The notes under the pieces were generated by a model, which worked only from the letters and a program-made list of their open reading frames with translations, had not been told where the DNA came from and ran no database searches. 64,000 nucleotides of DNA from Straminergon stramineum (taxonomy: Eukaryota > Streptophyta > Bryopsida > Hypnales > Calliergonaceae): the NCBI GenBank assembly GCA_963920665.1, contig OY987267.1, positions 14,260,001-14,324,000 of the forward strand, written 5' to 3'. The translations under genes and the position numbers were made by a program. Position 1 is the stretch's first letter. Each line of letters opens with the position of its first letter. Of this stretch, positions 11,455 through 23,079 are shown in pieces.

Positions 11455-12009
11455 CTAGGACGCCGACATCGTTGGCGGGACAATTATGAGACGGAGAAGC
11501 TGTTTTCCGACGGTATACTTTCCTGTTTTGCAGTAGTAGGCGAACGATTCGCAGTTATTCCAAAGTCTCCAATGTGTCCCAATTCCAGCGAAAGTGCCGA
11601 TTCGGTACGCTTCCATCGCCCGTCGTACCACCTCCTCTGCTCCATCGCTCTGTTGTGTGCTACAAGTTCCGAGGTCGTGGGTTAACAAGTACGCTTGGGG
11701 TTTGCCATATTCAAACCGGTGGAGTACCGGACTGACAGCATTCCCTCCGTGGTCCGGTTTGAAGCGCTGAAAGCAGTCCACACAGCTCATGCGCACTCGG
11801 GCGGTGCTGTTGCCGCATTGTCCGCAGAGGTTGTAAGCCTCGCCGGTGCGGCTGTACCAATGGTCCCTCCAGTCGAAATGGATCACTTTGCGCTCCTCGG
11901 CAACGTAGATGCCGTGGTGGCTGTATAAGCCCCCGTGTCGGTAGGTCAGAATGTGATCACCGTCCTGAAGACTGGCTCTCTCGATCGGCTCCGGCCAGTA
12001 TGTCGACAT
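11455..12009 (-). CDS. LRAT/NC-domain protein (plant NC-domain family)
   Basis: An intronless 184-residue protein. It is a small papain-like (NlpC/P60-related) fold of the LRAT family, whose animal members are acyltransferases or phospholipases. The plant members, called NC-domain proteins, have no settled substrate as far as I know. The three expected active-site residues are present: His32 in 'YSHHGIYV', His44 in 'KVIHF' (12 residues on, the spacing of LRAT) and Cys153 in 'NNCESFAYYC'. Between them lies an insert with two CxxC pairs (Cys62/Cys65 and Cys76/Cys79) that looks like a zinc-binding loop. The 'CxDCF' part, and 'GTCSTxxSD' further on, match what I recall of plant homologues. There is no signal peptide. 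The start is the ATG at 12009, about 94 bp below a good TATA box. Nothing looks broken. Confidence 0.93.
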   Translation of the reverse strand: MSTYWPEPIERASLQDGDHILTYRHGGLYSHHGIYVAEERKVIHFDWRDHWYSRTGEAYNLCGQCGNSTARVRMSCVDCFQRFKPDHGGNAVSPVLHRFEYGKPQAYLLTHDLGTCSTQQSDGAEEVVRRAMEAYRIGTFAGIGTHWRLWNNCESFAYYCKTGKYTVGKQLLRLIIVPPTMSAS

Positions 12010-12102
12010 CTTACTTCAATAATTCCACGACCTGCTATTTTCAATGATTTCAACGTCAGTCGGTAATTCAATATGGCAGTCATATTCTGACTAATAAATG
12101 GC

Positions 12103-12110
12103 ATTTATAA
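12103..12110 (-). promoter_or_regulatory. TATA box of the LRAT/NC-domain gene
   Basis: Read on the minus strand the sequence is TTTTATAAATG, a good TATA box, 94-100 bp upstream of the ATG at 12009. That leaves room for a short 5' leader. Confidence 0.55.
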
Positions 12111-13511
12111 AACCCTCACACGATTTGAAAATATGACATTCAAGTCAGGTGAAAATTAGAACTGTTAGAACCATTGATACGTAATTCTGTACCACTCCAA
12201 GTTTTTATAGCATTGTGTATACGAATGTATACAATTTCTGAATCCCAGAAAGGGCCCATTTATGGAAATTGACAAGCATCCTTCTGGGCACTGGCCAGTC
12301 CTAATCTCACCGCTCAATGTCACATTTTGGCACATAAAAATCCGCCAGAAAGCAATGCACATGAGAGGAGACTTCACTCTTTTCATACAATCAAACAGAC
12401 CAATGTGGGCCTTAACTTGTGGGGAAATTGGCTACCTAGCTTAGTTACACAAGCCCTGCGTGCTGACAATTCACTCCGGTTCCGTATCAATTGAGATTTA
12501 CGGAGACCCGCTACAATGACAACAAATGGACCGAATAACTATCAAGTTTTTCAAGAACCATTTCAGAGACTTACGAGAGGGAGAATTGGAAGAGAGCAAC
12601 TAATCAGAAGCCCCAAGAGTAGGAGAAGTCACTATAATTACGTTGCCGATGCTTTCGCAATGTACTACGGATCAGACCTTTCGATATATGTGACATTAGA
12701 ACTTGCAGAATGGTCAGGAGTAGATCGCGGTTGGGGACGATGGTGCAGAGACTGAGGGACTTGCGATTAAGATAAATCAGAGCTAGAGACAGTGTCGCAG
12801 TCAAAGAATGATAGATCGAGGCGCGTGATCCAATGCAAGTCAAGTACGTCTCCAACTGAAGTGGTAGCTACAGTAGTTACATCCATATGGCCGGTCAGAG
12901 CGCGACCTTCAGTTGAAGTGCTCAAGACCAACGAATGATACTCCAGGTCTTCAGGCCGGCTGTTCTCCGTCGATCAACGGATCTGAGAAGAACCCAGCGA
13001 CGTACGTCGAGATCAATTGACCATCAGTCACGTAGGAGCGAGCGTGCCTGAAGGTCAGGCATTTGACTTAGTTTCTACGCATACGAGTAGCGACTGCGCG
13101 CATGAGATTCGAGCTTCACCTCGAGAGATCGATAAGACGCACTCGTACCTGAACCGGGCTCGTATGATCGATTCTTGCACTGTAATTGAAGTCGATCACT
13201 TTTGCTTTTTCCATTGGCGAGATTCAGAGCGCCTAGACTGATCGACACATGCATGCAACTACACAAAGCTCAGAAAACTAATCTGACTGGAATAGTATTG
13301 TGTTTCCAGTGGGCCATGAGTGGAGAGGGCCAAACTTAAGGTGAGAACTTCAGCCATTAACCCTTAAGTGCCCAGAGCGTGTTTAGCAAAATCCAGACCC
13401 TTATGAACTCATTCTAATCAAACTGTCACCCAAAATGAGATCCACAGAAATTGACTATACTAATTGATAGTGGTGATAGGCCCGGAGTTGTGTTGAAAAG
13501 ATTATAGTAGT
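12111..13511. other. spacer with a less AT-rich island (12480-13260)
   Basis: Open frames on both strands in the island (12516-12755 plus, 12604-12855 minus) show no known motif and I do not call them. The island may be promoter or 5' flank DNA, or an old gene relic. Confidence 0.35.
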
Positions 13512-14263
13512 GTGTGATTGCAAGAAACACTACTTGTCCTATTTCTTGTTTTCTTGCCCTTGGATAAGTGGTTTTGTGCTCATGACTTTGGCATCCTTAG
13601 TTCGTTTTACATGAAATTTAGAAGGAAGGTAGAGTGCAAAAGTTTCAGACATTCCATAATTTTTTCAAATTTAAAAAAATTATTTTACTATTTTTAACTT
13701 GTCCCCAATTGGATGTCTATTTGGGCTATTTTGGGGGGGTTTAGTACAATTGGCAACCCCCAAAAGCAAATTGGAAGCCATAAATTGAATATGTTGGAGG
13801 TGTACTACCTTTTCAAAGATTGACGAAGAGCTTTTGTGAAAATTGCAACATGTTAGTTGCACACATGGGGTCGAAGTGATCTTCCTTTGTGCGAAGGCTA
13901 CAAAGAAGGAAAAATTTTCCTATATTAATTTTTTGGTGAAATAAGAGTGCAATCTTCTCTAAAAAAATGACTTTTTTTTGGGAATTTTCTGAATTTTTTT
14001 TGAATTACTAAAAATGAAAAAGTCAACAAACCTTGTTTTTCCAATTTTTTGTTGCCAGTGATTTCTGTAGTACTCCATAGTACTCTATAGTACTTCAAAG
14101 TATCAAATCAACGGTCCAGATTCACAAGCACCGAAATCGACGGTTCAAATTCATAGGTGTAGTGCTGATGTGCGAATTTGACAGGTCTTCATAGTATTGC
14201 TAGTCCTATGGCCAAAAACTGCGATTTTGATCAAAAAATGTGAAGTGTTTCTTGCAATCACCC
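13512..14263. mobile_element. MITE family A copy 1 (752 bp, 4-bp target duplication)
   Basis: It begins GTGTGATTGCAAGAAACAC and ends AAGTGTTTCTTGCAATCACCC, so the termini are near-perfect inverted repeats. TAGT flanks both sides (13508-13511 and 14264-14267). Related copies are at 21429-23038 and 25040-25816. No transposase frame is present. I could not assign a superfamily from TIR and duplication length alone. Confidence 0.75.
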
Positions 14264-17053
14264 TAGTAAAAAATGACAATCTTTCATTTTTGGGAGACCA
14301 AATTTGAGGCACTAGGACCTCAGGGATAAAGGTAGACACCCCTACTTTTTCTTTCACTTTTTCTACTATGAAACATTTCTATAATTATTAGATTGGTGAA
14401 ACATTTATATTTTGCATAGGTGAATGATAAGAGATTCCATTGCACCAAAGAATGCATCATTTGGAAACTACATGCAAAAGTTGTGAAGGTAAATGTAATG
14501 AAGGGTCAAAGTTTTTTTTGGTAGATGTAAATTGCAACATAGAAATTTTGTCATGTCTGTTGAAATTCACAAATTCCTTCTACATCCTAGCACATGCTAG
14601 TTTATGATCATTAGACATCGACTATGGACTTTTTCAAAAATTTCATACTTGGGTGAACATTTTGCATCATTGACTTGTGATTAAATGATTTGTCATGTTT
14701 GTTAAAATGGCATTTTTCAAAGTGTCCAAATGATGAGGTTTGACTACAAAGAGTTCTAAAAATTAGGAGTGGGATAATGCTATGAAATATGTGCACTATT
14801 TGTTGTGTTTTGGTCCAATACAAATGAATCTTTTTTGTTGTACTATAAAATTAGGAATTAAAAATTTAAAAATATAAAAAATAGAGATAATGTTTACATC
14901 CATAAAGAAATTATATCCTAAAAATATAAAGCTCAAAAAAATTCTCTAAGTAGGAGAACAAGAAAGTGCTAAATCAAAAGAAAGTAGATGCAAGAACTTA
15001 CATTTAAATTATTAATATATAGAAAATGAAAAAATGAACAAAATAGAATCTTTTGAAAGAATTTCTTAAAGAAGACATTAGAAGAAAGAAATGGCAAATA
15101 AATAATTATTATTGTCCACATACTACATTTATATGCATAAACACCTAATGTCTTGTTGTCCAATAAGAAGCATTTCATTGTAGAAAAAACATGAGCCATT
15201 AGTACTGAGTTGCACCCAATTTGTCCTTTTTCCATATAAAGTGTTCCCTTAATGTACTTAGGATTTGAATGACAAATACCTAATGTCCCATTGTCCAATA
15301 AAAGGCATGCAATTTTGTAAACATCATAATGTCAAAAATAGGGGAAAAGAGGGGAAAAATATCATTCTTTCTTTGACAAGTATGCATCTAAATCCAATTA
15401 AGGTCTCCAATCAAGGCAATTCTAGAGGTATTTTTTAGGGCCCAAATTTCTTCTAATTAGGGTTAAACTAACACCCTGAGGGTGTCCTACCATGTAAGTT
15501 GGGTAGGTGGAAATAGCACTAGAAGACAAGAAGATCCCACCAGTTGTCTTGTTGGCCTTGGTGAGGGGAAAAGGATGATTTCAAGTTTCACCAAAATTGG
15601 TGGAGATTGGTCAATCTTGAAGCAATCAATACGTGTGAAATTCTAACTCAATCTCTCTCTACCCACTATGTCCCCATAGCAATGTATTTGCAAACTTCGA
15701 CCTTGTAGCTCTCCCGGCATCCTTTTTTGGCCTAGCCCACATGGTAGGAGCCAAGAGACCCTAAACCCAAGGGTCTTGGTTTTGAGAGAATCATTGATAA
15801 AAAGTGTTTTTTGTATTTTTTTGGAATGTTTCCACCTGCTAGACCCACTTCAACAGTGAAGATTGCCCAAGCACCCCCATTTAGGCTCCAAAGTCAATTG
15901 TGTCTCCCCTGCCTTTGGGAGAATGATGCTTCACTTGAGGGTTTTTTGGGGTTTTTTTCTCAACTGGACAGCGTGGTGCTTAGCTGGCCATTTAAGACTT
16001 GAGTTGAATGAATTGGAAGTCTTCCATAAATTTCGAGCACAGTAGATGGAAGAAAGCATCATTCCGTCCCAAAGGCAAAGGCAGGGGAGACTCAGATCTC
16101 GCCACTGACTGTAGATGGACACCCACTCACCCACTGACCCTGGACTTCCAGAATTTTTGGAAACCCCCGGATTCCTTGCTACCGATCGGGCTGCCGATTG
16201 ACGAGTGGATTGAATACACGAACTAAAAATACACGTCAAATTCTTTGTCCGCGTTCGAGAAAATGATCCGCTTTTCCGTCCGAAATGATGAGTCCACCAC
16301 AATTCCAGGTGCCGGACAACAGTTATGTATTGTTTTCTCGGAAGGAAGCCTGTGCCATACTTTCGATCCGTATCATTCTCTTTCTGCAAGAAGCTAGGAC
16401 CGATCGAAGCATCCGTTGCAAGAAAATTCTTGTCAAATTTGAATCATCTTTCTTCAGGTTAGAATGGTGGAATTCCTGAAACAATTGAGCACTTTCTCCA
16501 ATTGCCCATTATCACAGAGAGTACTTATTCCCGTGTTTATCACACAAGAGAATCACATGTAACTATCCTATAATCACGACAATTTTCTTTAAATTGGCGT
16601 GATTCTGGTCATCCGGTGCCAAAAAACAGTGGCACGAATCTACAAAAGGCTCATGAATGTAGTTACGTAGACAAGTAAAGAGTGGTTACAGACTTTGAAA
16701 ATTTGTCTTGAACTCTGAGAGTACTATGAACTGCTGCCATCAGTTTAGTGTGAAATTAAGCTAAGTATTGAGACATGAAGTGTTGCAGAAGCGTAATGAC
16801 ACCTGCCTCAGAAATTTGGTAATCTCGGCTTCTCTCGGCCTCCTCTGATTCTGGGTTTCTTATGTGAAAGCATAGGGTTGTTTATCTACATGATTCTTAG
16901 AAAATCACAAAAAAAAATGCTCCGCCGGGAACTTGTTCCCCTGGTTCCGTGTACTGTTTCCTCTGTCAATGGAAATTGTCCATGTGTTTCAAGAAGAGAA
17001 AAAAATTCCCTGCCTCAAAAAATGTGAAGGAGATAGTTAGAACGTTAGTTTTG
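14264..17053. other. repeat-derived spacer, no gene
   Basis: 14840-15000 resembles the interior of 40481-41212 (shared 'AAAAATTCT.TAAGTAGGAGAAC' context), so it is a family B relic. 16050-16490 is richer in GC and has open frames on both strands (15931-16389 minus, 16285-16479 plus) without a recognisable family. 16930-16990 resembles 34040-34100 ('TTCCCCT.GTTC..TGT' then 'TCAATGGAA') and may be another retroposon tail. Confidence 0.4.
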
Positions 17054-18688
17054 TTAAACCCCACTGACAGGACTCAGGGGGTGGTGTTTTCCAAGAGAAA
17101 TTGTCTTAAACTGCCATTTTTGAGTGCATTGGTCAAAATTGAATATAAAAAATTTGCTTTTGAGATTCGACCATACAAAAGTGTAGTAGACTAAAGACTA
17201 TGAAAGCGTGTTGGAAAAATTTCAGCCCATTCCACAATGTGGATTGAAAGATTATAGCATTTGAAGTGAGAAAAAGACGTATTTTCATTCCTGCAAAACA
17301 TGGTCAGACGACTTCAAGCCCTCTTGGAGTAAAATTTTTGCTCTTGATGAATTTGCATCTCTATAGCATTGAGTTCTATATCTTTATTGGTACACTCATG
17401 CAAAATTTCAGAAGGAAATAATGAAATATGGAGTCCAGCTTATTCTAAATCACCTTGCAATGCAAGGAGGTTAAGTGAACTGGCACTAAACTATCTAGTC
17501 ATTTTTTGATGTTTTCTTGTGCAATGGTGACATTTTTCATTTGAAATTCAAATGGTGAATAGTTAGAGAGTAGAAAAAAATATTTGGAATGTGTGGGGAA
17601 AAATACAGTAACTTTGACCTTACATAAGTCTGCAAGACAATAGGGCATGAAATTAGAAGAGAATTTTTTTTCTTTGAAACTACCTCAACATAGCTAATAA
17701 AGTTTAGAATGTGATTTGAGAACTAAAATAATTTGTTTTTTACAATTTTATGCCATATTTTATTAGTTACATTCATGTCAAAATTCAAAATTCCATGAGG
17801 AGTTTAGAAAATTTAAAATACTTGAAAGATGCCCAAATTGCCCTTCTTCTTCATGGAGCGTAACTTTTGATTTGGACACTAGATCCGAATTATTTTCAAT
17901 TCCTATGACAGAGGTAGATATTTCTATCTTGTGACAAAATTTTGAGAATATCTATTAAAAATTGACTTAGTTTGTATGACCCTTGGTATGACCCTACCTG
18001 AGTTTACAATTGTCCATTGAATAGACACTTGGTCCTTAACCCCTGAATGTCCAAGATACCAGATTCTGGTGTTTCGAAAACTTTGAGGTTAAGTAAAACC
18101 CAACCAAATTACTATTAGTAGTAGTTTATATTTTTGGAGAACTCTTTTTGAAGTCTAGTTTTAGGAGAAAAAAGCCGATCTTAAAAATGAAGGATTAAGA
18201 TTTTCCTATTCAAGATTTTGTGCAAGGATGCCCATTGCAATCTTGACTTCCCGTAGTGTTGAGGGCTATTGGAAATGAGCCTCAATTACACTAGATCTTG
18301 GAGGAAAAATCACATTAGAAATTCATTTAAAAAATTTGTAGAATAGATTTTGAAAAATCGTAAATTGATTGGGGTTGTGCATGCTAGGCCCTATAACCTC
18401 ATATTTTTTTAGTGACCAACTTTTTAGAGTTGACATGCAAACAAAGAATTGAAAAAATTTCACAATTTTAACACCTTGATAATCAAACATTATAATCTTT
18501 CAATGTGTAAGTGATATAGTGATGTTTTCTTTTCCTATGTGATCTCTAACATGTCTAGTTTGAATTTGTGTGGTTACAATTCGAAAGAAATTGGTACAAC
18601 TTGTGAAAATATTGACTTTTAGTTCAATTTATAGCAAATTTCAAGAAGCTCGAGACAAGCCTTGGGCATTTAGGGGTTACGGGATTAA
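17054..18688. mobile_element. TTAA-flanked MITE (outer copy of a nested pair)
   Basis: Its body (17054-18039) resembles 54431-55021: both carry 'ATTTGAAGT.A.AAAAAGA' and end in an A/T-rich block followed by 'CACTTGGTCCTTAA' or 'CACTTAGTCCTTTGGGGTTAA'. The end of the outer element is cut by an inserted element (18036-18680), and its last bases, GGGATTAA, resume at 18681. The left boundary (TTAAACCCC at 17054) is less certain. Confidence 0.5.
18036..18680. mobile_element. TTAA-flanked MITE nested in the end of another
   Basis: The left end is TTAACCCCTGAATGTCCAAG and the right end, read inward, GTAACCCCTAAATGCCCAAG: inverted repeats with three mismatches including one in the right TTAA. Length 645 bp, no coding content. 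TTAA duplications with ends starting CCC are typical of piggyBac-type elements. Confidence 0.65.
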
Positions 18689-19952
18689 ATTGACAATATT
18701 CCCCAAAAATTTACTTTGGCACAGTTCAGGTTGCATAGCTTGAAACCAAAATCTATACTTGGTCCTAGACATACTGTGGCCTGAAATTAGACCTTTGTGA
18801 AGATTATGTTACAATTTTTGGCTTTTGGAATATCACCAATTCAACGAAATTGACGTTTGAATTAAAACTGCCCCAACAGACTCAGTATTCCTTGGACCAA
18901 TTACACAGTTACAGTTCACCTGGGGAGTGGGGACCCAGCAAATGATGGACTCCAAATTTTCAAACAAATATATAATTTTTTTGCCAGAGTGAGCAAACCA
19001 CTGCACCAGAAGTGGTAGAACTGAAACTCTTTGTCAATGATACCATCAGTAGTACGATGCCTCCGTTCCTGAATTGACGGCATGATCGACCTCAAATACC
19101 ATTGATAATACAAAAAGGACTGCCTAGCCTTAACTTCGACAATGGATGTCAACACGCTTTGGCATTTGATCGTCAATCGCATCCGGGATCGTTGGAATTA
19201 TTTTTCTTAATATTTTTTGGAGCACAAATTGGACGCTTTCAATTGCAAGGAAATTAATTAATCTCGTTTAATTACTCAATCAGTCAACGAGCGATTCAGT
19301 TGGAGGTCATGCCACGTGAAATATAAAATTCGCTCGCACAAAGCAAAGCTTCCATTCAATCATGTGACTTGTTGCAAAATCGGCAGCAACGTACACTTAG
19401 TCTTTGAGATTTACTAGCTGGCCGGCTAGCTGCAACTTTCACGTAAGTTTTTTACAAATGTATGTTTCAGTCTTGAATGTTAAGTTCCTTAGTTTCCTCT
19501 TACATCAAGTATATCGATCACTTGGGATCAGAGACTTGTGTGATATCTGGCTTGAATGCTGCCATTTTTAAGGAATTTGACGTTCCTTAAGCTTACATCG
19601 ATCACTTGGGTGACGGGTGTAATACATTGACGGATTGACCGGGTGTGGTGAATGATGTAGTACTATGATGGTCGATCGTATTCTCTAAGATGGTGCATTT
19701 CTAAGCGCCAAAATTTTGACATTCGAGCGATTAACTCTAAAAACTAATTAGGACAGTTAAAGATCTGAGTTGAGGTTCAAGAAGGGCAAATCTCTGGAAT
19801 TTTATTTCGCGAAAATAATTGATATAAACGGCAATGCATCTCTTGGGTTTCGTTTCTGTACAGTATTGTTTAATTGAAAAACGAGTGATTGGTATCACGT
19901 GCTAAGTACGTAGTCCTTTTACTCCTTTCTATGCATTCTAGATTTCGACCTT
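18689..19952. other. spacer, no gene recognised
   Basis: The minus frame 18916-19182 (88 codons) has no known motif. The sequence 18835-18860 (CACCAATTCAACGAAATTGA) is a diverged copy of the palindrome in the AP2 gene intron near 38396. Confidence 0.35.
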
Positions 19953-20090
19953 CACAGGAAACTCATATTGGGTTCCCGGTGTTAAAATTCCCGGTGAGTC
20001 TCACTTTTGTGTGTGATACAGTGGGAACACCGGGAAAAGTGAGACTCACCGGGAATTTTAACACCGGGAACCCAATATGAGTTTCCTGTG
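19953..20090. repeat. perfect 56-bp inverted repeat (hairpin, 26-nt loop)
   Basis: Arm 19953-20008 and arm 20035-20090 are exact reverse complements over all 56 bases, separated by 20009-20034. The arms start CACAGGAAACTCATATTGGG. TTCCCGGTG occurs twice inside the arm and its complement once more in the loop. The RNA would fold into a long perfect stem suited to Dicer processing. It is either a young foldback element, a young MIRNA or siRNA locus, or a recent inverted duplication. I see no clear target-site duplication. Confidence 0.85.
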
Positions 20091-20418
20091 CTTTGAAATA
20101 TATTGTTTAATTTTGATAGCAGCACACCCTGGAATGAAAGCTAAACTGAAGGCGTTTCCTGCTCCTAGATCGATTGAGATGATACTGTTGTCAACACCGA
20201 TAACTAAAGTTAGAGGAGCTACCTTACAGCATGGGGATCATGCACGTCTACCGCCAGCTCCCGAGCATGTACACTCCCATTACGCCATATATGACGACGG
20301 CAACCAAAAAGTCATGACATTTCCACTGTGGCTGATGGGGGAAGACCCCGAAAAAGCTACAATAATTTGCCCAGAGAGTGCGTATGACACTAACTGTTTA
20401 CCAAAGTCAGTGAATTAG
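20077..20418 (+). CDS. hypothetical protein (113 codons)
   Basis: An ATG-started frame that begins inside the right arm of the perfect hairpin and runs out of it. The protein starts MSFLCFEIYCLILIA (hydrophobic, possibly a signal or membrane segment) and then turns soluble, with 'PPAPEHVHSHYAIYDDGN' and 'PLWLMGEDPEKA'. The second half has better coding texture than the surrounding spacer. I recognise no family. It may be the last exon of a decayed gene or a chance frame. Confidence 0.2.
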   Translation: MSFLCFEIYCLILIAAHPGMKAKLKAFPAPRSIEMILLSTPITKVRGATLQHGDHARLPPAPEHVHSHYAIYDDGNQKVMTFPLWLMGEDPEKATIICPESAYDTNCLPKSVN

Positions 20419-21428
20419 TGCAAGTTGAAATATTATTATATTGAACCAAGTAAAATTAGAGGAATTAGAATATGCTCATCGTCTTTACAGTTAGCCATAC
20501 AGTAGTGAGACTCTATTAAAGCAGGCAATAAAATGTAAAGTTTTTCCCAGCGTTTGTATTACACAAGTCGAGTACCTTATTTGTAACTTGGCTGAGAGTG
20601 GCATGTAGTGGGAGCCTTGAAAAGCGAGCAGCTTGCTTGGGCTGTGGCCTGTGGGGTCCAACTAAGTTATATTTGCCGTGATTGAAAACCATTAAATAAT
20701 GTCTTTAACTCCCAAACTTTTGGTCTCACCCTGTCACAGTGACAACATTATGAGAATGGAATCATGAATCAGAAAGGCTGTAAGGTAGAGGCACCAGTAG
20801 TTGATCATTTAAGCAATTTTGGATTGGAGCAGATCGTGAGAAGTGGGAAGATGTGGAAATTTTTCCCATGCAGGAAGATAGGAAATATGGGGATTGCAAA
20901 ATTTTCAGAATTTTATTCCCAAAATTGAAATTACTATGAATTTTGGGAGCCAAAAAGTACTCATGATCCATAACCAATGTTTAGACTCTTCCAATTCTAG
21001 TCATTCAAGAACTATTTTCCCATTCACTACTTCTTACTTTCCTACTCACTACTTTTTACTTCCCTGTTCACTACTTCCTACTTTCTTGCTCACTACTTGG
21101 AAACATGTGTCATAACTTGATTAGTCCCACTCTTGAAAAGGACCAAAAAAATACATCACAAGCTTCAATTGAAAATCTATTCCAACCCTTCATTTGAGAT
21201 ATTGCACCCTACAAGTTGGGTATTGGGTGTAGTTGACAATTGGTGCTTCTACCTTAGTCAAAACAGAGGAGCCCAAGAATATTGGGTACCTTAGCACAAG
21301 TGGACTAGCAGTGATGCATGCAATATTTTCACTCTGAAGGAATGAGATCTATAACCAAGGTAGTCAACCAAAAATGATCCAATAGTTGCATTCTTCATTT
21401 CTAGAGTAACAAGGAAATTTATTCTGTG
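20419..21428. other. spacer, no gene
   Basis: Nothing supportable as a gene. 21350-21428 resembles the end of the small TTAA MITE ('GGTAGTCA.CCAAAAATGAT', 'CATTCTTCATTTCTA') and is cut by the family A element that begins at 21429. 21000-21100 has four imperfect repeats of 'TTCACTACTT'. Confidence 0.4.
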
Positions 21429-23038
21429 GTGTGATTGCAAGAAACACTTGTCCTATTTTTTGTCTTCTTGTCCTTGGACAAATGGATTTTTGCTCATAAC
21501 TTTCACATCGTTTGTCCACTTGATGTGAAATTTGGAATGAAGGTACATGCATTAGTTGCAGACATTATGATTTTTTTTCAAATTTTTCAAAATTATTTAA
21601 CTATTTTTAAATTGCCCCCAATTGGATGTCTATTTTGGCCATTTTGGAGGTTTTTAGTCCTATTATTGACCCAAAAATGCAAATTTGAAGCCACTAATTC
21701 AACATGCTAGAGGTCTACTAACATTACAAGAAGTAAAAATGAGTTTTTATGAAAATAAAAACATGTTGATTGCACACATGGGGTTAAAGTGACCTTCCTT
21801 TGCACAAAGGCTACAAAGAGGGAAAAAATTTCCTAAATGAAGTTTTTGGTGCAATGCAAGTACATCCTTCTCTAGTGAAATCATTTTTTTATGGAATTTT
21901 TTTGAATTTTTTTTGAATTTTTAAAAATGAAAAGGTACACAGACCCCTATTTTGCTATTTTCTGACCGTAGTGGCTTCTATAATACCCCACAATAGTTTG
22001 CAGTATTGCATAGTACTACATGTCTTGTTTTTATTTTTGACCGATTGGTAGTTTTTCAGGGTTATTTGTACATTTTATCAATCGATAGTACAATTCAGAG
22101 GCTTACTAGTAGTAGTTACCAATTGGGATTGTAATTCATGTGAATTAGGATTTTAAAGGTTTTAAATGTCAATTAGTAGTTATGCCGGTTGAGTAGCCAA
22201 GCTTATAGGCTATGATTTTCCAATTGTTTTTTTTAGTTGACCTCGGTGAGCAAGGACTCCTTCCAAGTGCCAGAAGTAAAACAATTATTTTTGTAATTTT
22301 TGTGTTTGAGTTGTTGAATAGGAAATGGATGTTTTGCAATTGTGTACTATGTATGTGTGAATGTATGTGGAGTATGTCTGATTGGAGTGAAGTTGATGTG
22401 TGATTGAAAATTGTAGAATTAGTGGATGCTATGTGTGTATGAATGTGTAAAATTGATTGGAAAATTATGAATGTTGTGCATGAGTGGGAGTGAGATTTAA
22501 AATTAGAAAATTACAAGTTTATCAATTGGAAAGAGATGTTGCTAAGATTTGTTGTTGAGTACTAAAAGAAGAACAATTGGATTTAAAAGCTGGATGTGAG
22601 ATTATTCATCAGAGAAAAAGCTAATTGGAGAAAGCTTCAAGATAAATTAAATATAGACAATTGAGATGTGATAAGTAGTTCTAGAACTTTAGCATATTGA
22701 TATGTTATAGGAATATTGTAAATTCACAATCTTGCAATTGACAAACTCTTAGGTAATTCTTTAGATTCCGATTTGATGTAAACTTACCTCCTAGAGTTTG
22801 AACACTATCTTAGGTATTTTAATTTTAATTTAAAAAAAAAATTTTAAATACTGTTTACATGTCTACATAGTACTGAATCATTGATGGTAGAGATCTACAA
22901 GCGCCTGGAATCGATGATGTAGATTTGCCAACGTGCAATTGACATAAAATGATGATAATTCTACATAGTATTGTGAGTCCTATGGCCAGAAACTATGTTT
23001 TTTTATTCAAAAACATGAAGTGTTTCTTGAAATCACCT
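21429..23038. mobile_element. MITE family A copy carrying a nested insertion
   Basis: The left end is GTGTGATTGCAAGAAACACTT and the right end, inward, AGGTGATTTCAAGAAACACTT. TGTG flanks both sides (21425-21428 and 23039-23042). It is about twice the length of its relatives because 22018-22865 is an insertion. Confidence 0.7.
22018..22865. mobile_element. 848-bp insertion with 9-bp direct repeats
   Basis: CATAGTACT stands directly on both sides (22009-22017 and 22866-22874). Related MITE copies have this site only once (for example 'GCATAGTACTAAATC' near 25650). The insert is AT-rich and begins and ends near ACATGTC. A 9-bp duplication fits a Mutator-like element, but the inverted ends are too short to classify. 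The frame 22212-22403 is not recognised. Confidence 0.5.
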
Positions 23039-23079
23039 TGTGGCCACTTTTGACCTCAACATTCTTCCTAAGTTAATCC

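Noticed and set aside
12516..12855. Open frames on both strands in a GC-richer island
   Set aside because: Neither strand shows a known domain, and both cannot be coding.
15931..16389. 152-codon minus-strand open frame
   Set aside because: No recognisable motif, no intron signals and low-complexity composition. The opposite strand is open too.
19953..20090. The hairpin as a bacterial-type terminator
   Set aside because: This is a plant nuclear region. The stem is far too long and no T-run follows it.
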